From Cognatazoarcus halotolerans (GTDB taxonomy: Bacteria; Pseudomonadota; Gammaproteobacteria; Burkholderiales; Rhodocyclaceae), in assembly GCF_009800965.1 (NCBI RefSeq), contig NZ_WUAF01000006.1, forward strand, positions 1 to 64,000: DNA of 64,000 nucleotides. Reading direction: 5' to 3'. Position 1 is the stretch's first letter; every line of letters starts with the position of its first letter. The position numbers were made by a program, and so were the translations under genes. The notes beneath the pieces were generated by a model, which had not been told where the DNA came from, made no database searches, and was given only the letters and a program-made list of their open reading frames with translations. Positions 15,860 through 25,251 of the stretch are shown here, in pieces.

Positions 15860-16870
15860 CTAATCGGCATTCGGCGGCGCAACTTGAGCCGGCGGATGGG
15901 CAGCACGAGCGGTGATCGCCACCGGTACGTCCGGCACGAGTTCTGGCTGGAGGGTTGCGTGGCCGATCGAAAATTCCTCTTCCAGCACGTTCTGCAGTCG
16001 GCCGAGCAATGTCGGCCAGGTATCCAGTTTCCGCAGCACCACGTGGGCGGAGAGTGCCACGCGTTTGCTGTCCAGGCTCCAGATGTGCAGGTCGTGGACC
16101 GCCAGCACGCCGGGTTCGCGCGCCAGCCGCCGGCCGACATCGGGCAGGGAGATCCCGGGGGGCACGCCTTCCATCAGCGTGCGTACCGCGGAACGCAGCA
16201 GATTGAGCGTCGAACCGAGAATGAGGCCGGCGATGAGCATGGTCAGTAGCGGATCGATCGGTGTCCAACCGGTATAGGTGATGACCAGTCCCGATGCCAG
16301 GGCGGCGACCGATCCGAGCAGGTCACCCATGACGTGCAGCAGGGCGCCGCGGGTGTTGAGATTCTGTTCTCCACGCGACAGGAGCCATGCGACCACCAGG
16401 TTGATGACAAGCCCGACCAGCGCCACCACCGTGACCGTGTCGCCGCTGACCGCAACCGGGGCGAGCAGGCGGTGCACCGATTGCCACAGCAGCCAGCCGA
16501 TCAGGGCCATCATGAACAGGCCGTTGGTGAGCCCCGCGACCGCCTCGGCGCGATTGAACCCATAGCTCAGCCGTTGGGTCGGGGGCCTGCGGGCGATCAC
16601 GGCGGCGAAGGCTGCGAGCGCCAGAGCCATGCTGTCGGTCACCATGTGTCCCGCATCGCCCAACAGTGCGAGCGAACCCGAGACCAGGCCGGCCACTGCT
16701 TCGACGCCCGCAAAGCCCAGTGTCAGGGCCAGGGCGAGAAACAGTATCCGCCTGTCGTCCGGTGGCGCATGGCTGTGTCCATGGTGGTCGTGGCCATGAT
16801 GGGTGTGGTGCGCGTGCCGGCCGGATCCGTGTTCGTCGTGTTGATCGTGCGTGTGACTGTGAGCGTGCAT
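15860..16870 (-). CDS. Cation diffusion facilitator (ZitB/CzcD-type) metal exporter
   Basis: 336 residues. The first 38 are extremely His-rich (HTHDQHDEHGSGRHAHHTHH and on), a metal-gathering tail. Six membrane segments follow, with the metal-site motifs HMVTDSMALALA (HxxxD in TM2) and HVMGDLLGSVAAL (HxxxD in TM5), then a cytoplasmic domain with VHDLHIWSLDS. It exports Zn2+, Cd2+ or Co2+ by proton antiport. The start lies four bases after the cytochrome b5-like gene, so it may share that operon. Confidence 0.93.
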   Translation of the reverse strand: MHAHSHTHDQHDEHGSGRHAHHTHHGHDHHGHSHAPPDDRRILFLALALTLGFAGVEAVAGLVSGSLALLGDAGHMVTDSMALALAAFAAVIARRPPTQRLSYGFNRAEAVAGLTNGLFMMALIGWLLWQSVHRLLAPVAVSGDTVTVVALVGLVINLVVAWLLSRGEQNLNTRGALLHVMGDLLGSVAALASGLVITYTGWTPIDPLLTMLIAGLILGSTLNLLRSAVRTLMEGVPPGISLPDVGRRLAREPGVLAVHDLHIWSLDSKRVALSAHVVLRKLDTWPTLLGRLQNVLEEEFSIGHATLQPELVPDVPVAITARAAHPPAQVAPPNAD

Positions 16871-16873
16871 CGT

Positions 16874-17248
16874 TCAGGGCTGCAGTGGGCCGAGCAGGTA
16901 GTGTGCCATCAAGTTGCGGGCATAGTTCGAGTGCGGGCGAGCGTGGTCCTTGGTAAGAAAGCCTTCGGTAGCGTCCTTGCCACAATACTTGAGCATCGCC
17001 TGCGGTGGCGCGGGGTGCTGCGGGAGATAGGTCGAAAAATCGTATATCTGCCCTTCGATGATCATCCAGCAGTCGTCTGCCCGGTCGTGCCGCGCGGTTT
17101 CGGCGCGCGTCAGCGGTGGCGCCTGGGTGCTTGCATGGACCGTGGCAGTGGCCGCGGACGGTTCCTCTGACTGGAGAGGGGCGCGTGCCAGCGCGAGGGC
17201 GACGATTGCCCAGAACGCGACGCTGGCCCAGGTGACGAGTCCTTTCAT
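16874..17248 (-). CDS. Exported cytochrome b5-like heme protein
   Basis: 124 residues. A signal peptide or anchor lies at residues 3-22 (VTWASVAFWAIVALALARAP). The b5 fold shows DDCWMIIEGQIYDFSTYLPQHP, with the first heme His in QHP, KDATEGFLTKDHARPHS with the second His, then a C-terminal helix. The usual HPGG loop reads HPAPPQ, so the heme environment differs from classical b5. The start codon overlaps the stop of the ferric-reductase-like gene (ATGA), so the two proteins are made together and may be electron-transfer partners. Confidence 0.85.
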   Translation of the reverse strand: MKGLVTWASVAFWAIVALALARAPLQSEEPSAATATVHASTQAPPLTRAETARHDRADDCWMIIEGQIYDFSTYLPQHPAPPQAMLKYCGKDATEGFLTKDHARPHSNYARNLMAHYLLGPLQP

Positions 17249-18525
17249 CTGAAGTCAAAGCGCTCACTGTGAATGTTCGCCTGCGGCACGCCCGCCTGCA
17301 GCAGCGTTGTCCGCAGTCCGTCCACCAATGCCGGAGGGCCGCACATGAATATCTGCCGTGCCTTTGCGTCGGGAACGTGGTTCGTGATCTCCTGCCATAC
17401 CGTCGCGATATCGTGTCTGCCGTACAGGCAATGCAGCTGCATACGATGTCTGCGCTCGGCGAGCGACTGCAATTGCCCGAGCCCGACAGCTTCCTCCGGG
17501 CTGCCGGAGAGGTAGAAGAGGTCGACCGCCTCGGCGGCAGGCGGATGGGCTGCCGCTGCGGAAATGAAGGGTGTGATGCCGATGCCGCCGGCGATCCACA
17601 GCTGTGGGCGGGCCGCGTCGATGGTCGCCAGAAAGTTTCCGTAGGGGCCTTCGACTCTCGCCCGGGTGCCGGGCTCGATATCGCACATGTGCCCGGTGCA
17701 ATCTCCAAGCGCCTTGACGAGGAGGGTGAAGCGCCCGCTGCCGGGGTCGCTGCTGACCACGGTGAAGGGATGGAACTCGCCGCATCCATGAAAATTCCGG
17801 CCTTCGAAGAAGGCCACGAAGACGAACTGACCGGGCTTGGGGCGAACCATCAGACGGTCCGGCGAAAGCACCAGCTCGGTGACGGCGGTGGCGGGGTGCA
17901 TGACTTGCTCGACGCGGTAGGGCAGCGATCTGACGCGGCCGCCTTCCATGAGATAGCGGACCACGAGGCTGCCGCAACCGATCAACAGCGAGGCCGCAGC
18001 CAAGAACCGGTCGAGCGGATAACCGCCCGGCGCCAGGACGATTCCGTGCAGGCCGGCGAGCAGGAAGGCCGGTGCGGAGACCGCATGGACCTGCTTCCAG
18101 CGCGCGTACCGCAACGGAAGCAGGAAGGTGGCGAGCATCATCGCCATCATCAGGAGCAGTGCCGCCCACCCCGCCATGAGTGGCCAGTCCGATATCCCGG
18201 GGAGTATCCGCTGCGAGGCCGAAAGGAAGAGCGGAACGGGGTGCGCAAGCAGGCAAAGGTAGGCCATGCTGCCGCATACGTGATGCAGATAGTAGAGTCG
18301 ATCGAGTCCTCCGGCGGCTTCTTCGAGCGGGCGAAGGCGCAGCATCAACAGCAGGCTCGCGGCCCATAGCAACAGGCTTGCGAGCCCGAGCAAACGCACC
18401 GCTTCGGGCAGCAGGGGGGCGCCACTTCCCACTCGCAGTGCGCCCGGCAGGATACTTGCCAGGATGATCACGGTGGCGAGGGCAGGTGCCAGGCGGGGAG
18501 AGTGTGGTGCGCGCGATTGGGGCAT
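17245..18525 (-). CDS. Ferric-reductase-like transmembrane flavoprotein with FAD/NAD(P)H domain
   Basis: 426 residues from ATG 18525. About six membrane helices occupy residues 10-200, with His residues on helices (YLHHVCGSMAYLCLLAHPVPL, WKQVHAVSAPAFLLAGLHG) that can bind two b hemes as in FRE/NOX enzymes. A ferredoxin-reductase domain follows with KPGQFVFVAFF, HPFTVVSSDP (FAD), VEGPYGNF, WIAGGIGITPFIS and FMCGPPALVDGLR (NAD(P)H). It should move electrons from NAD(P)H across the membrane. The start is uncertain; the frame stays open to 18771. Translationally coupled to the cytochrome b5-like gene. Confidence 0.85.
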   Translation of the reverse strand: MPQSRAPHSPRLAPALATVIILASILPGALRVGSGAPLLPEAVRLLGLASLLLWAASLLLMLRLRPLEEAAGGLDRLYYLHHVCGSMAYLCLLAHPVPLFLSASQRILPGISDWPLMAGWAALLLMMAMMLATFLLPLRYARWKQVHAVSAPAFLLAGLHGIVLAPGGYPLDRFLAAASLLIGCGSLVVRYLMEGGRVRSLPYRVEQVMHPATAVTELVLSPDRLMVRPKPGQFVFVAFFEGRNFHGCGEFHPFTVVSSDPGSGRFTLLVKALGDCTGHMCDIEPGTRARVEGPYGNFLATIDAARPQLWIAGGIGITPFISAAAAHPPAAEAVDLFYLSGSPEEAVGLGQLQSLAERRHRMQLHCLYGRHDIATVWQEITNHVPDAKARQIFMCGPPALVDGLRTTLLQAGVPQANIHSERFDFR

Positions 18526-18787
18526 CGGGAAGGGGTTTGCGGGCCGGGACGTTTTGACGGTGTACAAGGAAATCGCGTCGAACTCGTGAAGGCGCGTGCC
18601 AGGGCGCGGCAGGTGGCCGGGGCTCGGCAACGGGCACGACGCGACGCGTGACCTCACGAGCGGGGCCTGCCGGGCTCGGGCATGTCTGCGCGACCGCTTG
18701 CCAACCATGGGCGCGCCCGCTGGACCCGCTGCGATTATCGCCCCGGCATCATCGCAATGCCAGCGCGGCAAGCCCCGCGGATGCCGG

Positions 18788-20371
18788 TCATGTGCCGTTT
18801 GGCAGCGGATCCAGGGGAATCAGTTCGCAGGAGTCGTAGTGTTCGATCGCCTCACAGGTTGCGAACCGCCATGTGCGGCCATGCCAGTGGACCAGTATTT
18901 CGGTGCGTGCCCGTATGGTCCTGCCGGGGGCGAGGATTGCCGCCTGCCGCCCGAGTGCGGGTACGCGCGGCAGCAGGATGATGCGTGCCTGCGAACGCGG
19001 CGCACCGATGGTCTCGGCAGGTATGCTGATCGAGGTGCTGATGCCTTGCGCTGCCAGGACCTCGACGCCGATGTCGAATTCGCGGTCGCCCAGATTGATC
19101 GCACGGCGGATCACGCACAGGTGCACCAGCGATCGTTCGCGTGGACGCAACGCGCACACGTCCGCCACCCTGAGCGTGCTCGAGGCATTGCCGAGGTAGC
19201 GCAGTCCGAAGCCGCCAGGGCTCTCGTCCTCGATCGCCCACTCGCCCGGATTCTCGGGATCGGCGAGCCGTGCGGATTCGCCCGCCCGCCGGGCAAAGGC
19301 CGAATCGCCGAGGAAGCGGTGAATCTGCTCAAAGCCCGCAACCAGATCGGCGCGTGGCAGGAATCGCGACCTGGGGTGCCGACGCATCCTTGGAAGCTGC
19401 CACTTCTGCGAGAGTGACTGCAGCAGCAATCGGTATGCGGGGTTGGCGGCATTGACTGGCAAGCCGATGCGTTCCGGCGAGGCACCCTGGGTCAGCGCAT
19501 CGATTTGCCTTTGAAGCCTGCGCAACAGCGGCCTGGCATCCATGATCACGGTCTCGGGACCGTGATTGCCGCCCCGCCACAGCGGGCTCGCGGGCCGGCC
19601 GTTGTTCTCGATCACGAACAGGCCGGTCTGGCTGCGCTGCTCTGAGGGTAGCGCTCTCAGGGAGATAAAGCTTACGAGCGTCGCGTGGCGGCGAAGATAG
19701 AAGCAGACGTGATCGATCTGGGTATTGGTGAGCCGTCCCGGATCGGCGAGTGCGACCAGCAGTGCTCTGGCATGCAGGCCGGCGATGCTGCCGCTCGGAT
19801 TATCCGGATCGGATTGTTCGAGACAGCCCTCGCGCCGAGCGATGGTGTGGATCTCTAGCATCTGGCGCCAGCAGTTTCCCGAGGGGTTCGCATAGGCGCG
19901 GTGGGCCAGCTCGATACGGATCGTCACCATGTAAGCGGCCCTGCGAAGCGCGGACTCGAGCGGGCGGGCGAAACCCGTTGCGAGCCAGCGGCCCGACATC
20001 TCGCGGGCGAGGGAGAGGTAGCCCGTCGCGAAACGTTTCAGCAGGCTCAGTACGTTGGCGGCGAGACTGCGCTGCGGACCGGGCAGCGGCTGCGGCGCAT
20101 TGGCGAGCACAGCCTCGAGCCGTCGGATCAGCGCAGGTAGCCCCTGCTCCAGGATCTCGACGTGACGAAGGCGACGACGAAGATTGGCATTGCCGTCGAG
20201 AATCGCCTTGAGCCGCTCTTCGAGCATATGGCAACTGACGATCGGCGCATCTGCCGGCAGATTGTCAACCCATCGAGCGAGCACATCGTCGCGTTCCGCG
20301 CCAGCTCGTTCCGTGCCCATGAGTGTCAGGCTGATCGCCGAACCAAGGCCCGGCAGCCCGCGGGGGCTCAT
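18788..20371 (-). CDS. Large soluble protein with PilZ-like C-terminal domain
   Basis: About 527 residues from ATG 20371; GTG 20437 and ATG 20320 are alternatives, and none has a good ribosome site. The N-terminal 340 residues are helical and unassigned (AYMVTIRIELAHRAYANPSG, FYLRRHATLVSFISLR). From about residue 385, DESPGGFGLRYLGNASSTLR, LRVADVCALRPR, VIRRAINLGDREFDIGVEVL and GRTIRARTEILV follow the pattern of betaproteobacterial proteins with a divergent PilZ-like barrel. The classical RxxxR and DxSxxG c-di-GMP motifs are only partly present (DESPGG), so nucleotide binding is uncertain. Cytoplasmic. Confidence 0.6.
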   Translation of the reverse strand: MSPRGLPGLGSAISLTLMGTERAGAERDDVLARWVDNLPADAPIVSCHMLEERLKAILDGNANLRRRLRHVEILEQGLPALIRRLEAVLANAPQPLPGPQRSLAANVLSLLKRFATGYLSLAREMSGRWLATGFARPLESALRRAAYMVTIRIELAHRAYANPSGNCWRQMLEIHTIARREGCLEQSDPDNPSGSIAGLHARALLVALADPGRLTNTQIDHVCFYLRRHATLVSFISLRALPSEQRSQTGLFVIENNGRPASPLWRGGNHGPETVIMDARPLLRRLQRQIDALTQGASPERIGLPVNAANPAYRLLLQSLSQKWQLPRMRRHPRSRFLPRADLVAGFEQIHRFLGDSAFARRAGESARLADPENPGEWAIEDESPGGFGLRYLGNASSTLRVADVCALRPRERSLVHLCVIRRAINLGDREFDIGVEVLAAQGISTSISIPAETIGAPRSQARIILLPRVPALGRQAAILAPGRTIRARTEILVHWHGRTWRFATCEAIEHYDSCELIPLDPLPNGT

Positions 20372-20621
20372 GTGGGACAACCGTGGGTGTCGTCGGGCGG
20401 CGCAAACGAGATCCGTTCCGCCCGCGGGCCGGGGCACGGAACGAATCGATGGGGACGGACGCCCGGCGCAGCCGAGGCGCGTCCACTCCTGGTTGAAGAG
20501 GCTTGCATGAACTGACCGTTGGTTTATTGTTATTTCAGCGACTGACGTCGTTTTGGCAAGTATCGCAGGCTGCGCAGCCGCGGATAGCGGTGATTGTTAA
20601 AACTTGTGTATTGGAGGACCA

Positions 20622-21488
20622 ATGCACGTTCTGAGCTGGAACATCCAGTGGGGGCGTGGCGCCGACGGGCGTGCCGATCTCGCGCGAACCGTCGCAGTGC
20701 TGCGCGATGCCGGTAGCCCGGACATCATCTGCCTGCAGGAAGTCGCGTGCGGATGGCCCGGTTTGAAAGGGCAGGCCGAGCCCGAGGATGGCCCGGCGTA
20801 TTTGCGGGCGGCCTTGCCCGAATACCACGCGATCTATTTTCCCTCTCTCGAGCGCGGCGACGGATGCGGTGGCACGAGAGGCTTCGGCAACATGATCATG
20901 AGCCGTCTGCCGATCGGTCAGGTTTTTCGCCACTTGTTGCCTGCGCCGCCCGATCCGGCGGTGCCGAGCATGCAGCGGGGATGTCTTGAGGTGTGCATCG
21001 ACGCTGCGGGCGGCCCGCTACGTATTCTGACCACTCATCTGGAGTATTACTCGAAGCCGCAGCGACTGGCGCAGGCCGGCAGGCTTTGGGGACTCCAGCA
21101 GGAGGCCATTGTCGAGGCGCGACAGGTGAACGGGCGTGCGCTTCACCGGGGGGAGTCCATATTCGGGCTTCCGGCGCGTGGCGAGGCGGCCGTGTTGTGC
21201 GGGGACATGAACTGCGAGCCGGGCTCGCCGGAGTATCAGGCGATCATCGCGCCATCAGGGGGCGGGGCAGGGGCGTCGGGTTGGTTCGATGCCTGGCCTT
21301 CCCGTCACGGCGCGCTGGCCCACGAGCCATCGGTCGGTCTGCATGGCGCGGAATGGCCCGACCGCCAATATTGTTGCGACTACTTCTTCGTTTCCGGTGA
21401 ACTGACTTCGCGAGTCAGAGACCTGCGGGTCCTTGCCGAGGTTGCTGCATCGGATCACCAGCCCCTGTTGCTCGAGCTGGCATGCTGA
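20622..21488 (+). CDS. Endonuclease/exonuclease/phosphatase-family hydrolase
   Basis: 288 residues, ATG 20622 with GGAGG four bases upstream. EEP-fold landmarks in order: HVLSWNIQWG, DIICLQEVACG (metal Glu), TTHLEYYSKPQR (catalytic His region), LCGDMNCEP (Asp/Asn pair), DYFFVSG and SDHQPLLLEL (terminal Asp-His). The family holds DNA-repair nucleases and phospholipid or inositol phosphatases; the fold does not fix the substrate. No signal peptide. It is divergent from the PilZ-like gene, with a 250-bp A/T-richer promoter region in between (20510-20600). Confidence 0.9.
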   Translation: MHVLSWNIQWGRGADGRADLARTVAVLRDAGSPDIICLQEVACGWPGLKGQAEPEDGPAYLRAALPEYHAIYFPSLERGDGCGGTRGFGNMIMSRLPIGQVFRHLLPAPPDPAVPSMQRGCLEVCIDAAGGPLRILTTHLEYYSKPQRLAQAGRLWGLQQEAIVEARQVNGRALHRGESIFGLPARGEAAVLCGDMNCEPGSPEYQAIIAPSGGGAGASGWFDAWPSRHGALAHEPSVGLHGAEWPDRQYCCDYFFVSGELTSRVRDLRVLAEVAASDHQPLLLELAC

Positions 21489-21530
21489 GCCCGGATCGAT
21501 GGGCGGTGCGATCCGGGCCCGCCGGCGACA

Positions 21531-22322
21531 TCAGTTGCGGGGCAACGGTGCGACCAGGTCGCGATAGGCGTGCCACGAAGCGTGACCGATGATCGGCATG
21601 GCGACGACCAGCCCGATGTGAAAGGTCAGGAAACCCAGGAGGCTCATTCCCACGATGGCAAAGGCCCAGGCCATCATCGTGGCCGGGTTCTTGGCCAGGG
21701 CGCCAACGCTGGCCAGCATCGCGGTAATCGCATCCTGATTGCGGTCGAGCATGAGCGGAATCGCGACCACGCTGACGGCAAAGACGATGGTTGCGAACAA
21801 CAGGCCGACGCAGAAGTAGACCATGAGGAATTCGAGATTCTCGAGGGCGAGAATCTGCTCGAGGAAGCCGGAGAGGTTGGGCAGCTCATTCGTGTAGAAC
21901 AAGGCAAAGACCACCAGCGAGGCGCGCGCCCAGACGAGAAAGATGACGCCGACCACAACCGTGTAGATCGCGAGATTGCTGATGTTGCGGCGCCATACCG
22001 TGAGCGTTGGGGCAAGCGCACAGGTTTCGCCCAGTTCGCGTCGGCGGCTGATCTCGTAGAGGCCCATCGCAAGCAACGGTCCGAGAAGGAGAAAGCCAGA
22101 GGTGAGGCCGGCGGTGTACTGGTAGGCGTGTTCGAAGACGAAGGTGATCAGGAGCCCCATCGCCGCATAGCAGAATCCATAGAAAAGGCTTGGTACCGGG
22201 CAGGCGCGCAAGTCATCCCAAGCCAGCGCCAGCCAACGGAAGGGCGACGTAGCCTTGATGTCGCGGATGGTTGGAAACGGGAGGGTGTCCGGACTTGCAC
22301 CGGACTCGGTTGGCTCCTGCAT
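21531..22322 (-). CDS. DUF2189 inner-membrane protein
   Basis: 263 residues. The soluble start (FPTIRDIKATSPFRWLALAWDDLRA) is the conserved DUF2189 opening, followed by about six membrane helices, for example LFYGFCYAAMGLLITFVF, GFLLLGPLLAMGLYEISRR, LAIYTVVVGVIFLVWARASLV and FAIVGMSLLGFLTFHIGLVVAM. The family is of unknown function and is common in proteobacteria. Convergent with the EEP gene, 42 bp apart. Confidence 0.88.
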   Translation of the reverse strand: MQEPTESGASPDTLPFPTIRDIKATSPFRWLALAWDDLRACPVPSLFYGFCYAAMGLLITFVFEHAYQYTAGLTSGFLLLGPLLAMGLYEISRRRELGETCALAPTLTVWRRNISNLAIYTVVVGVIFLVWARASLVVFALFYTNELPNLSGFLEQILALENLEFLMVYFCVGLLFATIVFAVSVVAIPLMLDRNQDAITAMLASVGALAKNPATMMAWAFAIVGMSLLGFLTFHIGLVVAMPIIGHASWHAYRDLVAPLPRN

Positions 22323-22405
22323 CGTTTGTCTCCTGTAATAGTTGTTGTTGATCCCTGGCCGTGAAGTGGCCTCGCGGGTTTATCGTGCTTCGAGCGTTTG
22401 CACGC

Positions 22406-23221
22406 TCATGCTTGCTGTTCGTCGAGGAATCGGTACAAGGCCTCGCTGACGCCGTCAGGCGCCTCGGCCATCATGGCGTGTCCGCAGTCGGGCAGGATGG
22501 CCCGGCGGACACCACCCGGTACCCCGATCAGCGCGTCGACGAGTGGCACACTCGCCCGGGGCGGTGTCATCTGGTCGCGTGCTGCACTGACCACCAGCGT
22601 GGGGCAGCGTACCCGCGACGCAGCCTCGATGCCCGCAGTGTAGCTGTTGCAGGCAGCGAGGTCGGTGTGTAGCACGCCCGCTGCCTGACGTTCCATGAGC
22701 CGCAGATTCGTCACGGTGAGGCACGTGCCGGGCTGGGCGCTGCGGCCGAGCGCACTTCGGGGTGCGTACGACCACTGGTTGATCATCGCATGTGCCTTTT
22801 CGCGACGGTTCGCAGCGGCATCGAGGAGCGGTTCGGCTACCGGCATCGGCACCACGCTGCCGATCAGCGCCAGCGCATCGACGCGGTCGGGTGCGTCGGC
22901 GGCGGCCTGCAGCGCAACGAGCGAACCCATGCTGTGTCCGACCACCGCCGCAGTCTTCAGATCCAGCGCATCGAGCAGGCCGATCGTCCACGCAGCGAGC
23001 GCCTCTATGTCTGGCAGCGCCTTGCCGGCCGAGCGACCATGACCGGGGAGATCGGGCGCGACGACCGAATATCCGCGATGTGCGAGGAATCGGCATTGCA
23101 TGTTCCAGACGCTGTGATCGTGGCCTGCGCCGTGGATCAGCAGAACGGTGGGCCGTTCACGGTCGATTTCGCGCCCGCCGGTGTATAGCCTGGTGGTCAG
23201 GCCGCAAATCCCGATATCCAT
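22406..23221 (-). CDS. Alpha/beta-hydrolase
   Basis: 271 residues from ATG 23221. Features in order: VLLIHGAGHDHSVW (oxyanion region), DLPGHGRSAGKALP, VVGHSMGSLVALQAA (nucleophile Ser in GHSMG), VSAARDQMTPP (acid Asp) and DCGHAMMAEAPD (catalytic His). The cap domain carries two Met/Arg-rich helices. Substrate unknown. It begins only seven bases after the metY stop on the same strand, so the two are probably co-transcribed. A longer frame to 23350 overlaps metY and is rejected. Confidence 0.9.
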   Translation of the reverse strand: MDIGICGLTTRLYTGGREIDRERPTVLLIHGAGHDHSVWNMQCRFLAHRGYSVVAPDLPGHGRSAGKALPDIEALAAWTIGLLDALDLKTAAVVGHSMGSLVALQAAADAPDRVDALALIGSVVPMPVAEPLLDAAANRREKAHAMINQWSYAPRSALGRSAQPGTCLTVTNLRLMERQAAGVLHTDLAACNSYTAGIEAASRVRCPTLVVSAARDQMTPPRASVPLVDALIGVPGGVRRAILPDCGHAMMAEAPDGVSEALYRFLDEQQA

Positions 23222-23228
23222 CGTCGTC

Positions 23229-24533
23229 CTATTTACCCAGGGTGCGGGAAGCCGCCAGCAGGCCGCGATCGAGATCGGCGAGAAGATCCGCAATGCCTTC
23301 GAGGCCGACCGAAATGCGTATCGTGCCCGGACCGATGCCGGCTGCGGCAAGATCGGCCTCGCTCATCCTGAAATGCGTGGTGCTCGCCGGATGGATGACG
23401 AGCGACTTTGCGTCGCCGACGTTGGCCAGATGAGAGAAGACCCGCAGTGCATCGATGAAGGCAGCGCCCGCTGCCCGGCCGCCCTTGAGTTCGAAGCTCA
23501 GCACCGCTCCGCAGCCGTCGGGCAGGATGCGCGCTGCCAGTGCGTGATCGGGGTGGCTTTCGAGCTCGGGATAGGAAACCGCATCGACCATTTCGTGGCT
23601 TGCGAGATGACGCACGATCTCACGCGTATTGGCCACATGCTGACGCATCCGCAACGGGAGCGTTTCGATGCCCTGCAGGATCTGGAAGGCATTCATCGGC
23701 GAGAGGCAGGCGCCGAAATCGCGCAGACCTTCGCGGCGTGCCCGCAGCAGGAAGGCCGCGACAGGTGACTCTTCGCAGAACACCATGCCATGGAAGCCGT
23801 CGTAGGGTTCGCAGAGGGTCGGGAAACGACCCGAGGCTTCCCAGTCGAAACGCCCGCCGTCGACGATGAGGCCGCCGACCGCCACGCCGTGCCCGCCAAG
23901 GAATTTGGTCGCAGAGTGGATGACGATGTCCGCACCGAGTTCGATCGGACGTTGCAGGCAGGGGGTGCTCAGGGTTGCGTCGATCACCAGCGGCAATCCG
24001 TTCTCGTGGGCAATGCCGGACACACCCGGGATATCCAGCACGTCGAGCCCGGGATTGCCGATTGATTCTCCGAACAGCAGGGCGGTCCGAGGCGTGATCG
24101 CGGCGCGCCAAGCCTCGAGGTCGCGCGGATCGACGAAGGTGGTGCTGATTCCGAAACGGGGGAGCGTGTAGGCGAGCAGGTTGTGCGAGCCGCCGTACAG
24201 CGAACGTGAGGCAACGATGTGCGCGCCGCTGCCGGCGAGCGTCGTGATCGTCAGATGCAGTGCGGCCTGCCCGCTCGCGACCGCAATTGCACCCACGCCG
24301 CCCTCAAGCGCAGCGATGCGCTCTTCGAGGACGGCATTGGTGGGGTTGGAGATCCGCGAGTAGACGTGGCCTGGGCGCTCGAGGTTGAAGAGCGAAGCGG
24401 CGTGTTCGGCGTCGGGGAATACGTAGCTTGTCGTGAAGTGGATCGGCGTCGCGCGCGAACCGTGCAAGGGCTCGGGCTGCTGGCCGGCATGCAGGCTCAG
24501 CGTTTCCTGCGAGTAGGGGGAGGTTCGGGACAT
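23229..24533 (-). CDS. metY: O-acetylhomoserine sulfhydrylase (PLP-dependent)
   Basis: 434 residues, the usual MetY length. It makes homocysteine directly from O-acetylhomoserine and sulfide in methionine synthesis. Motifs: ETLSLHAGQQPEP, YSRISNPTNAVLEERIAALEGG, ASGQAALHLT, the PLP lysine in IHSATKFLGGHGVAVGG, and HLANVGDAKSLVIHPASTTH near the end. Upstream on the same strand, 15 bp away, is ydcH-like DUF465; downstream is an alpha/beta hydrolase. Confidence 0.93.
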   Translation of the reverse strand: MSRTSPYSQETLSLHAGQQPEPLHGSRATPIHFTTSYVFPDAEHAASLFNLERPGHVYSRISNPTNAVLEERIAALEGGVGAIAVASGQAALHLTITTLAGSGAHIVASRSLYGGSHNLLAYTLPRFGISTTFVDPRDLEAWRAAITPRTALLFGESIGNPGLDVLDIPGVSGIAHENGLPLVIDATLSTPCLQRPIELGADIVIHSATKFLGGHGVAVGGLIVDGGRFDWEASGRFPTLCEPYDGFHGMVFCEESPVAAFLLRARREGLRDFGACLSPMNAFQILQGIETLPLRMRQHVANTREIVRHLASHEMVDAVSYPELESHPDHALAARILPDGCGAVLSFELKGGRAAGAAFIDALRVFSHLANVGDAKSLVIHPASTTHFRMSEADLAAAGIGPGTIRISVGLEGIADLLADLDRGLLAASRTLGK

Positions 24534-24548
24534 TCGTTGGGGGTGGTC

Positions 24549-24761
24549 TCAGGCAGGTTCGTCCGGAGTGAGCATGCGCTCCAGCAGCGCGATGCGGTCC
24601 TTGAGCAGTAGCTTGCGCTTCTTGAGGCGCCGCAGCATGAGTTGGTCGTCCGTGGGCGTCGCGGTGAGGCGCGCGATCGCCTCATCCAGATCGCGATGCT
24701 CGATCCGCAACTCTTCGAGGCGGGCGCCGAGGCTGGTGACTTCGTCGAAGTTGTCGCTCAT
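24549..24761 (-). CDS. YdcH-family (DUF465) small coiled-coil protein
   Basis: 70 residues. Typical DUF465: an N-terminal LGARLEELRIEHRDLDEAIA helix and LMLRRLKKRKLLLKDRIALL. The protein forms a small helical hairpin of unknown function. Lies just upstream of metY on the same strand. Confidence 0.88.
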   Translation of the reverse strand: MSDNFDEVTSLGARLEELRIEHRDLDEAIARLTATPTDDQLMLRRLKKRKLLLKDRIALLERMLTPDEPA

Positions 24762-24945
24762 GAGGCCCGTCCGTTAAAGCGGGGCGCGCAGGCGCCGTTA
24801 GTCCTTCCAGAATGCGGCGTATGTTATGCCGCGGTGCCGGGAATGACAACACGCCGGCATGGCTTGATTCAGCGCCCGGAGGCCCCATCTGAACGCCAGG
24901 GGAGCGGCTGGAGGCAGTCGTTCTAACGAACCAGTGAGGTGTGCG

Positions 24946-25179
24946 ATGCATGTCATGTACAACGATGAAGGACTCTACGTGGTGGAGTATCCGGGGCACG
25001 ATGCCATAGAGGTGATCGACAAGCGTCTTGGTCGCGGGATGGTGATCCGCAGCGAGGCGGCGCTGCGCTTCCGGATGGAACTCGGTCGTGCAGTCGAAAG
25101 CGGCGATGGTGGCGAAGCGGTCGATGACTGCCTGGACCATTATGGCGGCCTGCTCAACCAGCCCGCCATCTATCACTGA
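24946..25179 (+). CDS. DUF3567 protein
   Basis: 77 residues. MHVMYNDEGLYVVEYPGHD, EVIDKRLGRGMVI and AVDDCLDHYGGLLNQPAIYH follow the betaproteobacterial DUF3567 pattern (a start like MxMIYNSxxYCVVEF and an end like EVDDFLGRYDxLMxxPVVMH). Function unknown. ATG 24946 is preceded by GAGGT; GTG 24934 in the same frame is less likely. Lineage-restricted, so it helps place the organism in the Betaproteobacteria. Confidence 0.85.
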   Translation: MHVMYNDEGLYVVEYPGHDAIEVIDKRLGRGMVIRSEAALRFRMELGRAVESGDGGEAVDDCLDHYGGLLNQPAIYH

Positions 25180-25251
25180 TCGCGTGCTTGTAGGCGGATC
25201 GGGCATGGCCTAAGATTGGCCGCCCGATTCGACCATGGTGGCAGGACTGGT

